Source of the DNA: Prorocentrum cordatum
Taxonomy: Eukaryota > Sar > Dinophyceae > Prorocentrales > Prorocentraceae
NCBI GenBank assembly: GCA_963575745.1
Contig: CAUYUJ010018632.1
Span: 1 to 64,000, forward strand
DNA: 64,000 nucleotides
Direction of reading: 5' to 3'
Every line of letters starts with the position of its first letter. The first letter of the stretch is position 1. The notes beneath the pieces are model-generated. The model ran no database searches, was not told the DNA's origin, and saw nothing but the letters and a program-made list of their open reading frames with translations. The position numbers were made by a program, and so were the translations under genes. Below, piece after piece: positions 1 to 10,949 of this stretch.

Positions 1-560
1 GGTTGAGTGTCAGCGGCGCGAGGCGCGCGTGACGGAGTCAGGGCTCCCCCTCCCCCTCTTTACGCTCCCCTTCCCCTCCATCTCCTCCGCCTCCTCCTCC
101 TCCTCCTTTGCCAGCCGTGCCCATCCTCTATCTCCAGGGCCCGTCGAGATCTCTTGGGCAGGACACCGAGGGAGCTCGAGCCCAAGTGCAAGGGGAAACC
201 TGAACACGCCTAGTCTTTGTCACTACGTGATGGCGCGAATCCTAAAAATCCTCCTCTTCCGCCTGGTCCTCCTCTTACCCGTCTCCGTTCCTCTGGCTCG
301 TCGCTCTCCCACTGCACACGCCTCTGCGGCAGCTTGGCCCCGACCCCCGCGCGCCTCTCTTTCTCCTCCTCCCCCTCTTCCTCCTCCTCCTCCTCCTCCT
401 CCTCCTTTTCCCCCTCTTCCCCCCCCTCCTCCTCCTCCTCCTCCTCATCTTCCTCATCCTCCTCCTCCTTCTCCTCCAGCTGCTCCCATGGCTTGCAGGG
501 CTGCGCAGCACAATAGGTCACGAAACCACTTCTTATGGCCTGTTTCCTCCTCCCACCAGG
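1..560. repeat. GC-rich leader with CTC/TCC microsatellite
   Basis: Positions about 355-480 are an impure (CTC)n/(TCC)n tract. It opens long proline-, serine- or glutamate-rich frames on both strands, which I do not regard as genes. The rest of the stretch shows nothing recognisable. Confidence 0.8.
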
Positions 561-569
561 GGTCCACGG

Positions 570-1450
570 CCAGCGCCATGAGAACTCGGATTCTCTCTTC
601 TATGGTGTACAATGCCCTTCATGCTTGCGGTGATCGTCTCAATGATCGTGGCCGTCTCAATGATCTTCTATCAGAATTGAGTGTTTTTAATATTGTGGGC
701 CTCCAAGATACACAGACTCGAGTGCATGATCGCGAAGGGTATCGGGTACAATGTCCCGGGGAAAGATTGGCAGTGCACGCGGGATGGAGGGCATTATGAT
801 TTGTCACAAGTGCTGCGGGATGCTCTCGGTTGCTGTTTCGAGCGTGGACCCAAAAGAACATACGCAAAATTGTCGTGCCCCCTGGGCCCCTACAAGGTCG
901 TGGTTTAGCTGTGGAGCTGTCCAGGGGAGGGTTCCTGTACATGGTGATCATTCTCTATTTCCCCCCAAGGCCCTCGAGAGCTCAGCATGTCAAGCAATCT
1001 CTAACATGTTGTGGCAGAAATTAAAGAAGGGGTTCGTGAATGTCTTCGGTGCTTGCCATCTGGGGTGCATCCTATACTGATGGGGACATCAATGACGGCC
1101 TGGGTACCTCTAAAGTCTCTGGAGAGTGGGTGGATGTGTATATTCCGAATGTAGGAAGAATTCGAGGCAAAGGGTATCATCGAGGAGGGGCTGGGGAGAG
1201 CTTCCGAGAAATAGTGCACGAGTTCGGGTAATTTTCGCCAGCGGCAATATGTTTAATGTGTCCGACATACTATGGTTCCAAAGGGGGCACGTCGATGATT
1301 GATCACGTTGCCCTACCACTCTACTGGTCTGAACAGATTACATGTGCCAGCCCCATGCACAGACTGGGGAGGAGATCGCACGTGATAAAATGTGCTGCGC
1401 CACGGAATCATACACCTGTTGTGGTGAAAATTCGAGTGCCACACGTTCCG
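570..1450 (+). pseudogene. LINE-type AP endonuclease domain, frameshifted
   Basis: Reading across frames gives the ordered landmarks of an exonuclease-endonuclease-phosphatase domain as found at the N-terminus of non-LTR retrotransposon pol proteins. There is a FNIVGLQDTQTR-like first strand near 690, the block ILYFPPRPSRAQH near 950-990, the catalytic-type motif GDINDGLG near 1083-1105, and TYYGSKGGTSMIDHVALP near 1263-1317 followed by a basic NHTPVVVKI segment near 1410. In an intact enzyme this domain nicks target DNA to prime reverse transcription. At least three frame changes and several stops separate the blocks, so it is broken. The linker that normally follows is at 1450-2641. Assignment as an endonuclease is from motif order; the exact clade is not determined. 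Confidence 0.7.
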
Positions 1451-2641
1451 ATTGCGCATCGGCGAGCTGAAGACATGACCCCAGACGGCAGGCAAATGGA
1501 GCATGCCCAATGGGATCGCGACGACCTGATGCAGGCGATCAGTGGAGGCCCGATGAGGGAGCAGTTCATGAGAATAGTAGGGCCCCAACCCGGCCAGCAA
1601 TGGAGAAATATTGAGAATGCGTGTTCGGATCCCAATATTGTGTCGGAGAAGTTGGATAAGATTGCCCGGGGCGCTGGTGCAACAGTATCCAAGAAAGGGC
1701 CCAGTTGCTGGTTATGTCCGATCTGTGCTGGCTTAACGACGGCTAGACCTACTGGCTCGGAGGCGTGATATTCGGATAAAGCTGGGCGATGGTCTTTCGA
1801 ATGGGGAATGCAAGCCATGTTGTGATGAACTTGCCAGTCTAACTAACCAAGCAGTGTAAGGCTCTCCTCAAAGCTGACCAACAACGGAAGCGAGAGCAAC
1901 TAGCATATGATAATTGGAGCCCATGGCGCAGTCGTGATCTAGCGATTGTGAATCGACTATCGCTTAGACTGGCAGGAGGCAGATATGGTGAAGGAAGGCG
2001 CGATTTCAGCAGACTTGAGGTTGTGCTTCCTACTGGTGATGAAGTGGGATTCACACTTATCTCAGCCAGGATGCAGTGGTGGATACCAGGCGTCGAGAAT
2101 ATCCTGGGATGATATGACGGCCATGCAACAGTTGTGGTCTCGGCCTGCACCTACCCCAGAGCAGTTCGGTGGGCGAATGCAACAAGCATGGGCCAGTGCG
2201 GTTATTGATATGGAGCAGACTGAACGATGCTTTAAGCGTGCGTTCAAGAGGCGAAGTGCCCCAGGCTGGTCCTTGGTTTTGACCGCAAGATCACGGATGG
2301 AGCTTACTGTCGAAAGGGGTTGCACAACATATTCTGCGGACATCGCCCCAGGGCTGTGGAGCGCTAGTTTTTGCTCCGCCGAAGGCGGCTGCGCCTGGGC
2401 CGAAGGAAAAAGGGTAGTAGTGCGCGGACTTGATCCTGTGGGGAAGGGGTTCTTCGAGGGCATGATGCGCACCGGGCCGAAGTTTATCGACTCCGACTGC
2501 GATCGCGGGATCTCGAGGGCTCGTCGCAGGGAGGATGCCATCGTGGCTAACAGGTGTTTCTGTTGGCGCCTCTCGCATGCAGGTTACGCCTGGGCCGACT
2601 CGCATAGAGATCTGACCAGCGCCTGCGCGTCGTCGGATTAG
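1450..2641 (+). pseudogene. LINE linker between endonuclease and RT, decayed
   Basis: Two open pieces (1256-1768 and 1985-2641) continue downstream of the endonuclease remnant on the same strand. The second contains RAFKRRSAPGWSLV, resembling the AAPPWSLP-type segment that precedes the reverse transcriptase in dinoflagellate LINE-like proteins, and a Trp-rich helical stretch before it (residues about 40-75 of that piece). There is no recognisable RT fingers/palm sequence within it. I infer it is the inter-domain linker of the same element, broken by frameshifts near 1770-1985. An unrelated host ORF is possible but less likely given position and strand. Confidence 0.5.
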
Positions 2642-3220
2642 GGGGCGCTCGATCAGGCCACTCGCACCCTCGTGCTGCCCAAAGACCTTGACCTATGCCG
2701 TCTCGGAGGGCCGGCTGTATTCTGCCAGCTGCCGACGGTCCCCTCTGTGTTCGAATTGGTCGTGGGTCTCTCCGGCCGCGCGCGGCCCGATCGTTCGCGC
2801 GCGTCTTTCGGCCGCCTGTCGATCAACGGCTCGAGCGACGCAGGGGGGCCGACCCCGAGAGCGAGCAGCTGATGCGGCCCAGGGCCCCCGAGGCCATGAC
2901 CCCTGGGGCCCCGCGGGTGCACTTGGGGCCCGAGAAGTTCGCGGATGATCTCCTGAAGAAAGTGTTTGTAGGCCCCCCTTCAACATAGATCGGTCCCTGA
3001 AGGCCCAGAGAGAATGGCAAATTTCTAGATCTGGAGGTCGACAGGATAGGTTCGAAGAGGAACGCTAATAAACAGGAGGCGCTCCCCAGAGCCCCCCAGA
3101 GCTCTCGGCGAGGCGCTGCTGCGGCCCCAAGGGGCTCGGAGACGCAGGCGCGGTACCTGGGCCCGTTCTTGACCCCCGCCCTGAGTTCCAGCGTTGAGCC
3201 CGCGAAAAGAATCAAAGCCA
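2642..3220 (+). other. GC-rich stretch, possible RT palm scrap
   Basis: No gene is supported here. One phrase, EKFADDLLKKVFVG at about 2930-2973, contains an F-A-D-D core like the RT catalytic box and sits where the RT of this element should be, but nothing around it confirms it. If the element was once complete, most of the RT has been deleted. Confidence 0.3.
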
Positions 3221-4180
3221 TGAAAGTTGCGCTCTACAGGACGGGGCAACTCTGGTTCCAGAAGGGGGCGCCGTGCATATAGAAGAGGTGCTCTGCTGTG
3301 CCACGCGGTTAACGCGGCGCGCGCAGGTGTAGAAGGTTCTGCGCCCACGTCGTCTCAGTTGCCGACTTTGGAGCAGGCCGTCGGAGGTCTTGCCGGAAAA
3401 GCCATGGGGGGCGAGGCCAGCTGGGAGGAGGAGGACGGGCGACGTCGATGTATTTCCATTCGTGAGGTGTATAGTTGGTGGCGCCTCTCTCCTCTTGCTA
3501 GTGAGCTCCAGGTTCGTCGCGCGCGATGGCTGCAGGCATGCGCGCGACGCCCAGGCTCGCACAAGTAGGCGTTGGCGGCTGCTTGTGGACCCCCCCTGTT
3601 GAGCACGCCGAGGTTTGCGCGGCGAATGGGTCTCTGGGGGTAGACGCGAACCCGTGCGCCTTGCAGTTTCAGGGGGACCTTGAGGAGCTCATTAAGTGGA
3701 ATGAGGATGCGGCCTCATGCTGGGCCAGAGCGGGAGGATCGATCTTGGGGCTTTCCGGCTGCGAGGTGTCTCAGGACTTCGTGGAGATTAACGTTCGGGT
3801 GCTCCGGCGTCGGCATCTCGGCGTTGAAGTTGCCCCCCCTGGCGTCGAACCAGAAGATCCCGAGGCTCTAGACGCAGGTGCTCCACGTGTTTCGGTGGAT
3901 TTCAGGCGCTCGTGGACCGATGGGGCTGGACCGTGCGGGGCTGCATTTACCTCGAGGAAGGGGCTGGTCAACCACTTGCGCCTGGACCGCAACTCGTCCA
4001 AGTTGCCCCAGGTCCTGACGGTGACCAACCAGTGCGCATCATGTGGGGAAGTACTTGGGGACCGAAAAAGCGCGCAACCACCGCCACGGGGCCATTAACT
4101 TCGGGCGATGCTTGGCCAACAAGGCTTCCACGCTGAGACCGTTGATTGAGCCTGACTCCCTTATCATTTGTGGGGCACGC
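3221..4180 (+). pseudogene. C-terminal zinc-finger region of a LINE-like element
   Basis: Frames from about 3380 read KAMGGEASWEEEDGRRRCI then REVYSWWRLSPLASELQVRR, a Trp/Arg pattern typical of the post-RT domain of dinoflagellate LINE-like proteins. The frame shifts near 3560 into a 190-residue piece (3526-4098) with an acidic stretch and a zinc-finger-like pair: CGAAFTSRKGLVNHL (about 3937-3981), then CASCGEVLGDRKSA, after which the second finger's histidine falls in the next frame (4043-4200). Fingers of this kind are thought to bind nucleic acid at integration. Two frameshifts make it non-functional. Family placement is by pattern recognition only. Confidence 0.6.
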
Positions 4181-4265
4181 GGGTCAAGCTGTACGTCCTT
4201 GTCTCTCTACAACGATCACGCTAGCACCCGCTTGCCCTACCAGCCTCGCGTCCAGCCTCGCAGAG

Positions 4266-5019
4266 ATGTCCGCCGACTGGGGCGTGGAGCTTTTCGGAGA
4301 GGAGCGCCCCGCACGGGCCATGGCGGCTCGCGGCGCGAAGAGACCGGGGGCGGCCGTCGACGGAGACAGACCGATGCAGGCCAACGCGGGCGGAGGCTCG
4401 CAGGGCGCAGGGCCCCAGGAAGGCGCCGCCTTTGGCCGAGGAGGCAAGACCAACAATAATCTCGAGGAACTTGCTGAGTTGACGGCCCGCCTTGCCCTGA
4501 TCACGGCGCGCGAGCAGGCCCTCCTTGAAGGCTGCGTTCTCGAGGGCCACCTCGCCCCCGAGCTGCGTTTTCTCTCGGGGGCAGGCATCGAGGCGAACCG
4601 GTTTTACACCGACGCCGTCGCCAGCCTGAAAGAGGAGAAGGAGACCGACGAGACCGTCGACCTAGGAAAGATGGCCCCCCCTTTCGCTATTGCGTTTTCT
4701 ATAGTCGCGGCGGCGGCGAGGAAGGCGGCGCGAGGCGCGGCCGTCGAGACCGCGGCCAACTTCTGGGAGGCTCACGTAAAAGGGAAGCCAGTCAAGCACA
4801 TCACTCATACGTCACACACTGCTCGATCAAGTCTCCGAGAGGCGAACGCGTCAGCGCCAAGATGAAAGGCGCGGTGAAGTTTCAGGTGCACGCCCAGACG
4901 TCGAGGCCAGCAGGAGTTCTGCCACGCGAGATCTTCGACGCCATTCTCGCGGAAGCGGGCGCCCAGAGGCCGGTCGGGTCGGCCCCGCGCGGGCCCCTCG
5001 AACGCAAGACCGGGTAGTT
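4266..5019 (+). pseudogene. N-terminal (ORF1-like) region of a second retroelement copy
   Basis: An ATG at 4266 opens MSADWGVELFGEERPARAM and a 200-residue frame to 4865. It holds a helical segment ELAELTARLALITAREQALL followed by an aromatic ANRFYTDAV block and DLGKMAPPFAIAF. This resembles the N-terminal region found ahead of the endonuclease in dinoflagellate LINE-like polyproteins (helix, leucine/arginine-rich, then a conserved Gly-Pro-Pro block). After a stop at 4865 the next frame continues to a TAG at 5019. Lying directly after the C-terminal part of another copy on the same strand, it suggests head-to-tail elements. Function in such elements is probably RNA binding; that is inferred. 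Confidence 0.55.
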
Positions 5020-5061
5020 GCCCCAGCAAAAAGTGAATGATGCTGCTGGCGAGGATCGAGC

Positions 5062-5476
5062 TTGATCATTCGTCCCCGACAGGCTGGAGGCCAACCACTC
5101 TTGAGCTCTGCTGGGGGTGCAGCTGATGAACTTGGAATTCAATGCAGCGGCGAAACCCAGCCTGACCTGGAGATCGAACGGACGAACGTGCAGGCTAATA
5201 CTATATGCGCTGATGAGTGTTGCACTGATGGTGGCCGATCACTCAGCGGGCCAAGTAGTTCTGATGTTGTGGGTGGATATTCAGATATACCCCAAGCGAG
5301 TACTGATAGTGCAACGACATGTGAGAATACCTTGGAGCGCGTTCCATTTCCACATGAACAATTTCTTGGTGCGTGTACTCATCCTGATTATGACCCAGCT
5401 CGGATCCCATTTTTTGTCTCAGACGAAGACCGACGGCAGTTTCACGCATGGGCGCGCCTTATCAGACATGAGAGAG
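5062..5476 (+). CDS. Candidate exon of an unrecognised gene
   Basis: This frame has lower GC and a balanced amino-acid composition, unlike the repeat-driven frames nearby. It reads through CADECCTDGGRSLSG and PHEQFLGACTHPDYDPARI to FHAWARLIRHER. It ends at a good splice-donor context, GAGAG followed by GTGAGAG, at 5476/5477. No family is recognised and no in-frame ATG defines a start, so an upstream exon or a 5' end within 5020-5062 is needed. It could equally be a fragment of a retroelement accessory region. Confidence 0.35.
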
Positions 5477-5590
5477 GTGAGAGCATGTCGTTAGTCTCGA
5501 GAAGTGAGCCTGCTCGTTCTGCGCCCTCTCCCTTTTCGCCCGCCATATGACCCCCATGAAGTCCGCTGCAGGACCTTGCCTCCGCCCCAG

Positions 5591-5693
<103 letters not shown>

Positions 5694-5696
5694 GAG

Positions 5697-5760
5697 CGCG
5701 CTCATCAACGGCGAGCGCCTGCGCTCGCTGATCAAGCGCGGGGCCATCAAGGACTGTCGC
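5697..5760 (+). CDS. Possible short exon after the (CT)n tract
   Basis: Between an AG at 5695-5696 and a GT at 5761-5762 the sequence codes [20 protein letters not shown], a well-behaved 21-codon stretch with strong codon periodicity. I do not recognise the family. Its phase does not fit a direct join to the candidate exon ending at 5476, so if both are real another exon or a different donor is involved. Confidence 0.3.
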
Positions 5761-5762
5761 GT

Positions 5763-6361
5763 GACTGGGAGGGGCTCTTTTGCGGTTCGGGCGGGGGGCG
5801 GGGGTGGAGGGGGCGGCGGACGTGGGGGGAGCGGCTGCTGCTGCGACCGATCGGGCCGAGGGCGAGGCGACGAGCTCTTCCGACGCGCGGAGTGTCAGCC
5901 CGAGGCCGACGGTCCGAGGAACCATGAATTCGAGGCGTCGCGCTTAGAGTTTGCTGGCGCCCTCAGGCAACCCAGCGCGGCCTTCCGCACGATGGGTGCG
6001 CCTAGCGGGGGTGCCTCCCTCCAGCGAGGGCCCCCCCATCGAGGATTTGGATTTGCTGGGCTACGCCCCGCGCAAGGATCTCTTTCTTTTTTCCCCCCGC
6101 AGGCCTATGTTGGCTTCTGCAAAGCTGTCCGTCTGACTTGGATAGATCCCCAGCGTTTCCCTGTCTTGACGCTGGTCCTTCTCCTCCCTCTCCTCCTCCC
6201 CCCTTCTCCCCCTTCTCCCCCCCCCCCCCCCCCTTCCACCCCCTTCCAGGGCCAGCTCGGGTCGAGCCCTCGCTCGTCCCGCCGAGCCCGCGCCAGGGGG
6301 TCAATTTCGCCACGTCTTCCCTCCGCCTCGCGTTCGTTGGCTCCTGAACTGTTCGCGCGCG
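5763..6361. other. GC-rich stretch with C-rich runs
   Basis: No gene is supported. A G-run lies at 5790-5830 and a TCC/C-run at 6180-6240; open frames on both strands follow from base composition. Confidence 0.6.
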
Positions 6362-7180
6362 ATGGCCGTCGCTGCCCCTGGCGACCTGGCACCGCGGCGC
6401 CGCCAGCCCAATCGCTCCGCTGCGGAGCGGCGGGCCCAATGTGCCCGGGCGAAGGAGCGCGCGGCTTCGCGGCTGGTGCGCGCGCCCGACCGGATCGCGC
6501 GGCACCGCGGGCAGCGCTTGTCGGGTTTCGCCCAGGCGTTCCAGGAAGCGCTGGCCGCCGCGCCCGCCCTTGACCCTTCGCCAAGGTGCGACCGCGGCGA
6601 GGCCTGCGCCGCGCTTGCGGCTGACGTGGACGTCGACGACGAGGGCGAGACCCTCCTGGCGCGGGCGGCCGCTGACGCGGTCGCGGCCGACGCCGAGGCC
6701 GAGCCCGAGCAGTTCCGCGCCTTGGCCGCCCCGCCTGCCCCGCCCGCCCAGAGGAGCGAGCCCGAGAACCTCGAGGTCGGAGGGGATGGAGGTGTTCGAG
6801 GTCGCGGAGCTGGCGGCGGCGCTGCGCCGCCGCGGCCTCGGGGGCCCGCGCGGGCGGACCCGGTGCCCCTCGCGACACGTCGAGCCGCCGCTGGGCCCCG
6901 CGCGTCCGCCGCGTCGGCCACCGCGCCTGAAGCTGCGCGGGCGTCTCGCCGCGGCTCTGCGCGGCCGCGCGGCCGTCGCGTCGCGTCTCGGCGCCACCTT
7001 GGCGGAGTTGGCGGCCGTGGAGGCCGCCCTCGCGGCCGCGGGCCATCCCATCCCGATTCGACCTCTCGGTTGGGCGCAGGTTCGGCTGCTCGCCCGTCGC
7101 CGCGCAGGCTTGTTCTCGTCGCCGTGCCCTTCGGCCAGCTCGGGCACGGCCTCCGTTTCGCCTCGCTGAAGGAGCCGGTT
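6362..7180 (+). CDS. Hypothetical Arg/Ala-rich ORF
   Basis: An ATG at 6362 opens a long GC-rich frame. Its first 60 residues include RSAAERRAQCARAKERAASRL followed by RHRGQRLSGFAQAFQEAL, a pattern I associate with a repeated N-terminal family in dinoflagellate predicted proteins, and then an acidic Ala/Asp/Glu-rich stretch. Beyond about 6780 another frame (6780-7169, starting MEVFEVAELAAALRRRG) looks equally protein-like, so a frameshift or an intron may lie there. The - strand is also open over the whole stretch, which is expected at this GC content and weakens the case. Past 7200 the frame enters a TCC microsatellite and is not meaningful. No function is proposed. Confidence 0.35.
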
Positions 7181-7224
7181 CGCCCGCGGGGGCGGCTGGG
7201 CTCTGCGGAGGCGGTTGGTCGCAC

Positions 7225-7370
7225 CCGTCCGCGTTCCTCCTCCTCTTCCTCCGCCGCCTCGTCCTTCTCTTCCACCTCCGCCTCGTCGCCCTCCCCTTCC
7301 TCCTCCTCCCCCTCCTCCTCCTCCTCCTCTTCCTCCTCCTCCTCTTCCTTCTCGAGGAGGAAGGGTAGAG
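7225..7370. repeat. TCC/CTC microsatellite
   Basis: Impure triplet tract ending at TTCTCGAGGAGGAAGGG. It accounts for the Ser-rich and Glu-rich frames seen here. Confidence 0.95.
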
Positions 7371-7499
7371 GTGGGATGGGAAGGACAAGCCAGGTGCGCG
7401 GTCGCGTCGTAACTGACGTCCTACCCACCCCCCATCCCTCACCATGGCGCCGATCCCCCTTTTTCATTTGCGCAATCGGATGTCGTTGCACGGCATAGC

Positions 7500-8650
7500 A
7501 TTACATGGCATGGCGCGGCGTCGAAGGTCAACGCGTAGCATGACATAGCATGGCGCTGCGACGCCCCAAGGTGGGGGCGAGCTTTTGCGAACCAGGAATC
7601 CACGAGTCGGCACCGAATGTGCTATCACTTCCGATGGTTTCTTCGGGAGGTCATGTTTTAGATTTTGGGCCGTATTTGAAAGGGCCGAAAACCATGCCAG
7701 GGCATGGCTTTCGAAATAAGAACGCCAACGCTGCAGCGGGAGCACGCTTCGGAACGAGCGGAAGCGCGGAAATGAGGCCAGCGTTTCAGCGGGAACACGA
7801 TTCGGAACGAACGGTCGCCCGAAAATGAGGCCAGCGCTTCAGCGAGAGTAGCATCATGAACAGCAACATACGCGGAAACGCGGAAATGAGGACACGCCGC
7901 CTGGCATGACATGGCGTGGCGACGCCCCAAGGTGGGGTGGTTTCCGCGTCCAAGAAGAATCACGTTTCGACACCGAATGTGTAATCACTTCCGATGGTTT
8001 CTTCGGGGGGGTATCTTTTATATTGTGGTGCCTACTTGGAAGGACCGAAAACCATGCCGGGGCATGGCGTTGGAAATAATGACGCCAGCGCTGCAGCGGA
8101 ACCACGCTTCGGAACGATCACAGGAACGAGGCCAGCGCTGCAGCGGGAACGAGATCCGGAACGAACGGTGGTCCGAAAATGAGGCCAGCGCTTCAGCGAG
8201 AGCAGCATATTGAAAACAGTCTTCAGCGCGGAAGCGCGGAAATGAAGACGCGCCGCCTGGCACAACATGGCGTGGCGACGCCACAGAAGTGGGGGGGGAG
8301 GTCCGCGGCCCAAAACACCCAAGCATCGACGCCGAATGTGTGTTCACTTCCGATGTTTTTTTTTTTTTGTGTGTGTGTGTGTGTTTTTTGTTTTTGTTTC
8401 TTTGTCCGGGGGGGTGCACAATGTATTGTTTGGTTCCTATTGAAACGGGCCGATAACCATGCCGTGGCATTGCGCTGGAAATAAGAACGCCAGCGTTGCA
8501 GCGGGAGCACGATTCGGAACGAGCGGAAGCGCGGAAATGAGGTCAACGCTGCAGCGGGAGCACGATTTGGAACGAACGGTACCCCGAACATCAGGCCAGC
8601 ACTTCAGCGAAAACCGCATTTTGAAAACAATCCCAAGCGAAAACCCAACT
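7500..8650. repeat. Three tandem copies of a ~357-bp unit
   Basis: The phrase CATGGCGTGGCGACGCC (or a near variant) recurs at about 7550, 7912 and 8268, giving periods near 360 and 356 bp. Each unit carries in order GACGCCCCAAGGTGGGG, CACCGAATGTG, TCACTTCCGATGTTT-like, GGGCCGAAAACCATGCC, CAGCGCTGCAGCGGGA and GGAACGAACGGT. Copies differ by substitutions and small indels; the third has a T-run and a (GT)n insertion at about 8357-8405. Inside each unit a short AGCG(C/T)TGCAGCGGGA phrase is itself repeated. No coding role is evident. Confidence 0.9.
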
Positions 8651-8749
8651 CCAAGGAATCCTCTGTAAAAAACCGTACGCGGAGGGGGGCCAGACATCCC
8701 CTGGACGCCACCGGGGGGAGAGAGGAAAGTAGTATTCATATCGTGTAAT

Positions 8750-8895
8750 TGTGGAGGAGTGCGAGGAGAAGGGGAAGGAGGAAAAGGTGGAGGAGGAGGA
8801 GGACGAGGGGGAAGAGGGGGGAGAGGGGGATGATGATAGTGATGATGATGCTGCTTTTGATGCTGATGATGATGCTGATGACGATACTGATGACA

Positions 8896-8928
<33 letters not shown>

Positions 8929-8975
8929 TGATGATGATGATGTGGTGGTGGTGGTGGTGGTGGTCGTGGTGGTGG

Positions 8976-9007
<32 letters not shown>

Positions 9008-9228
9008 ATGGTGTGGTGGGGGGGGGGGGGGGGGGGGGGGTGGTGATGGTGGTGGCGGTGGTGGTGGTGGTGATGATGCTTCTGATGATGATGGTGGTGA
9101 TGATGGTGATGATGATGATGATGAGGAGGAGGATGATGATGACGTCGATGATGATGATGATGGTGATGAAGATGATGCTGATGATGATGATGAGGATGAT
9201 GAGGATGATGAGGATGATGAGGATGGTG

Positions 9229-9282
<54 letters not shown>

Positions 9283-9500
9283 TGATGGTGATGATGCTGA
9301 TGCTGATGCTGATGCTGATGATGATGCTGATGCTGATGCTGAGGAGGAGGAGGAGGAGGAGGAGGAAGAGGAGGAGGAGGAGGAGGATGATAAGGACGAT
9401 GAGGAGGCGGAGGAGGAGGAGGAGGAGGAGGAGGAGGAGGAGGAGGGGGGGGCGGGGAGGCAAGGGGACGAGGAGGAGGAGGAGGAGGAACGGAGGTCGA
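8750..9500. repeat. Compound GAG/GAT/GTG microsatellite
   Basis: About 750 bp of triplets: GGA at 8750-8830, GAT at 8830-8940, GTG with a G-run at 8940-9075, GAT at 9075-9290, GATGCT at 9290-9340, then GGA to 9490. Poly-Asp, poly-Met, poly-His and poly-Ser frames here are artefacts. Confidence 0.97.
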
Positions 9501-9763
9501 CCCTCGGCTCCCCGCTTGCCCCTTCCAGCGGCAGCGCAGCTGCCACCCGCGCGCGGCCCCGCCTCCCCCCCCCCGCGTGCCCCTCGGGCCGCGCCTCGCG
9601 GGCCGCGGCCGGCCACGCTGCGCGCATGCCGGCCAGGCGGCGCCCCCCCGGCCGCGCGCCGCTGCCCTGCTAAAACGACGCGAAGATCGGGACAACACCG
9701 GATCGGGATAACTCGAAATCTCTGAGAATCGGCGGATTTGGAGGATATATTGGGCGCCGCGGC

Positions 9764-9816
9764 CGCTCCAGAGCGTTCGGGAACGCTCTGAGAGCGCTCT
9801 GGAACGCTCTGGAGCG
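9764..9816. repeat. Short perfect inverted repeat
   Basis: CGCTCCAGAGCGTTC at 9764-9778 is the exact reverse complement of 9802-9816. The spacer contains further GAGCG/CGCTC halves, so alternative hairpins are possible. Confidence 0.9.
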
Positions 9817-9881
9817 ATTTATCCCGATCCTAGCCCTGTTTTACCTGCTGCCGAGCGCCAGTGCGATCGGGAGGGAAAACT

Positions 9882-10036
9882 GATGGGCCTGCTTTCCACC
9901 ACCACCACCAGAAGTTGGAGGGGCAGGGGGTCCTCCTCCTCCTCCACCTCCTCCTCCTCCTTTTCGTTCTCCTCCTCCTCGTCCTCCACCTCCTTCCCCC
10001 CTCAAACTCATGGTGGTGGTGGAAAACAGGCTTATC
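9882..10036. mobile_element. Hairpin element, 155 bp, TIR about 40 bp
   Basis: The left end GATGGGCCTGCTTTCCACCA and the right end, read in reverse complement, GATAAGCCTGTTTTCCACCA, pair over roughly 40 bp with a TCC-rich core. Size and form match the other non-coding TIR elements in the window. No clear target duplication and no second copy was found here. Confidence 0.6.
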
Positions 10037-10039
10037 AAA

Positions 10040-10949
10040 AATCCACACGGGCGCAAATACAAGGCCGATTCCCAGGACAGTATGGAAAAGATAACACAAG
10101 CGGTGGGGAAGCCGAACGTCCAGAACGTCTGCAAACCGATGTTGGGGTGACGACCGACGACGACGACGGCGACCACGGTGAGAGCGACGGCGACGGAGAT
10201 CGACGACCGACGACGAGGACGACGACAACCACGAGGACGACAACGACGACGTGGACGACGACGACGACGTCACCCGATGCGCTAACCCCCCGTTTGGTGT
10301 TCCCCCTTCGAGCCGAAAGGGTCGCAAAGCGGCTACCACGGCCACCTGGTGCCCCGCAAGATTCTGGAGGCTCTGGACGGCGTTGGGCGTCGTCGTCGCC
10401 TTCCCGAGAGGTGGAAGAAGAGGAGGAGGAGGACGAGGAGGAGGACGGGGAGGAGGAGGAGGAGGAGGAGGAGGAGGAGGTGTGTGAGAGAGTGAGTCCT
10501 CCCTCTTCCTCGGAATGGGTAACTAGGCCTCGGCAACGGTCAGGGTTTTTTGTCAGGCCCTTCAGAAGGTGTTCTGACAGGTGTTCGGTCATTGTGATCG
10601 CTTTGGAGCGCTGCGTCAGGAGCGGGAGGAGGGGGAGGGAGAGCGAGATGAGAACGAAAAGGGATGCGGACGGAGAGAATAAGGACGAGGTGGATGACAT
10701 CGACGGGATGAGAAGGGAATGTTCTCTGTCTGGATGCGAAAGAAGCGAAGCGAACGCGCTGGAGTCGGGCACACAGGTCGACTGGCCGTGGCCTCACATC
10801 GTGTGCGAATACAATCGTTGATGAAATACTGCTGGAATCAGTGCACAAAGTAGTCAAGGAACAAGACGCGTGTGAATCGGAAGAATTTGAGGACGTGACA
10901 AATGATGTATATGAATTTTGTCAGGATCGAATCGGTGCGGTCGGGGTTG
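10040..10949. other. GAC and GGA microsatellites, otherwise empty
   Basis: GAC-rich repeats at about 10150-10270 and a GGA tract at about 10408-10482. The acidic frame that runs through them has no recognised domain, and nothing else is supported up to the LINE pseudogene. Confidence 0.7.

Noticed and set aside
6002-7491. 381-446-codon - strand frames
   Set aside because: Very Arg/Ala/Gly-rich antisense of a GC-rich stretch and a TCC tract; the + strand frame at 6362 is the more plausible, though itself weak.
8437-9698. Long His-, Ser- and Pro-rich - strand frames
   Set aside because: Translation of GAT/GTG/GGA triplet repeats.
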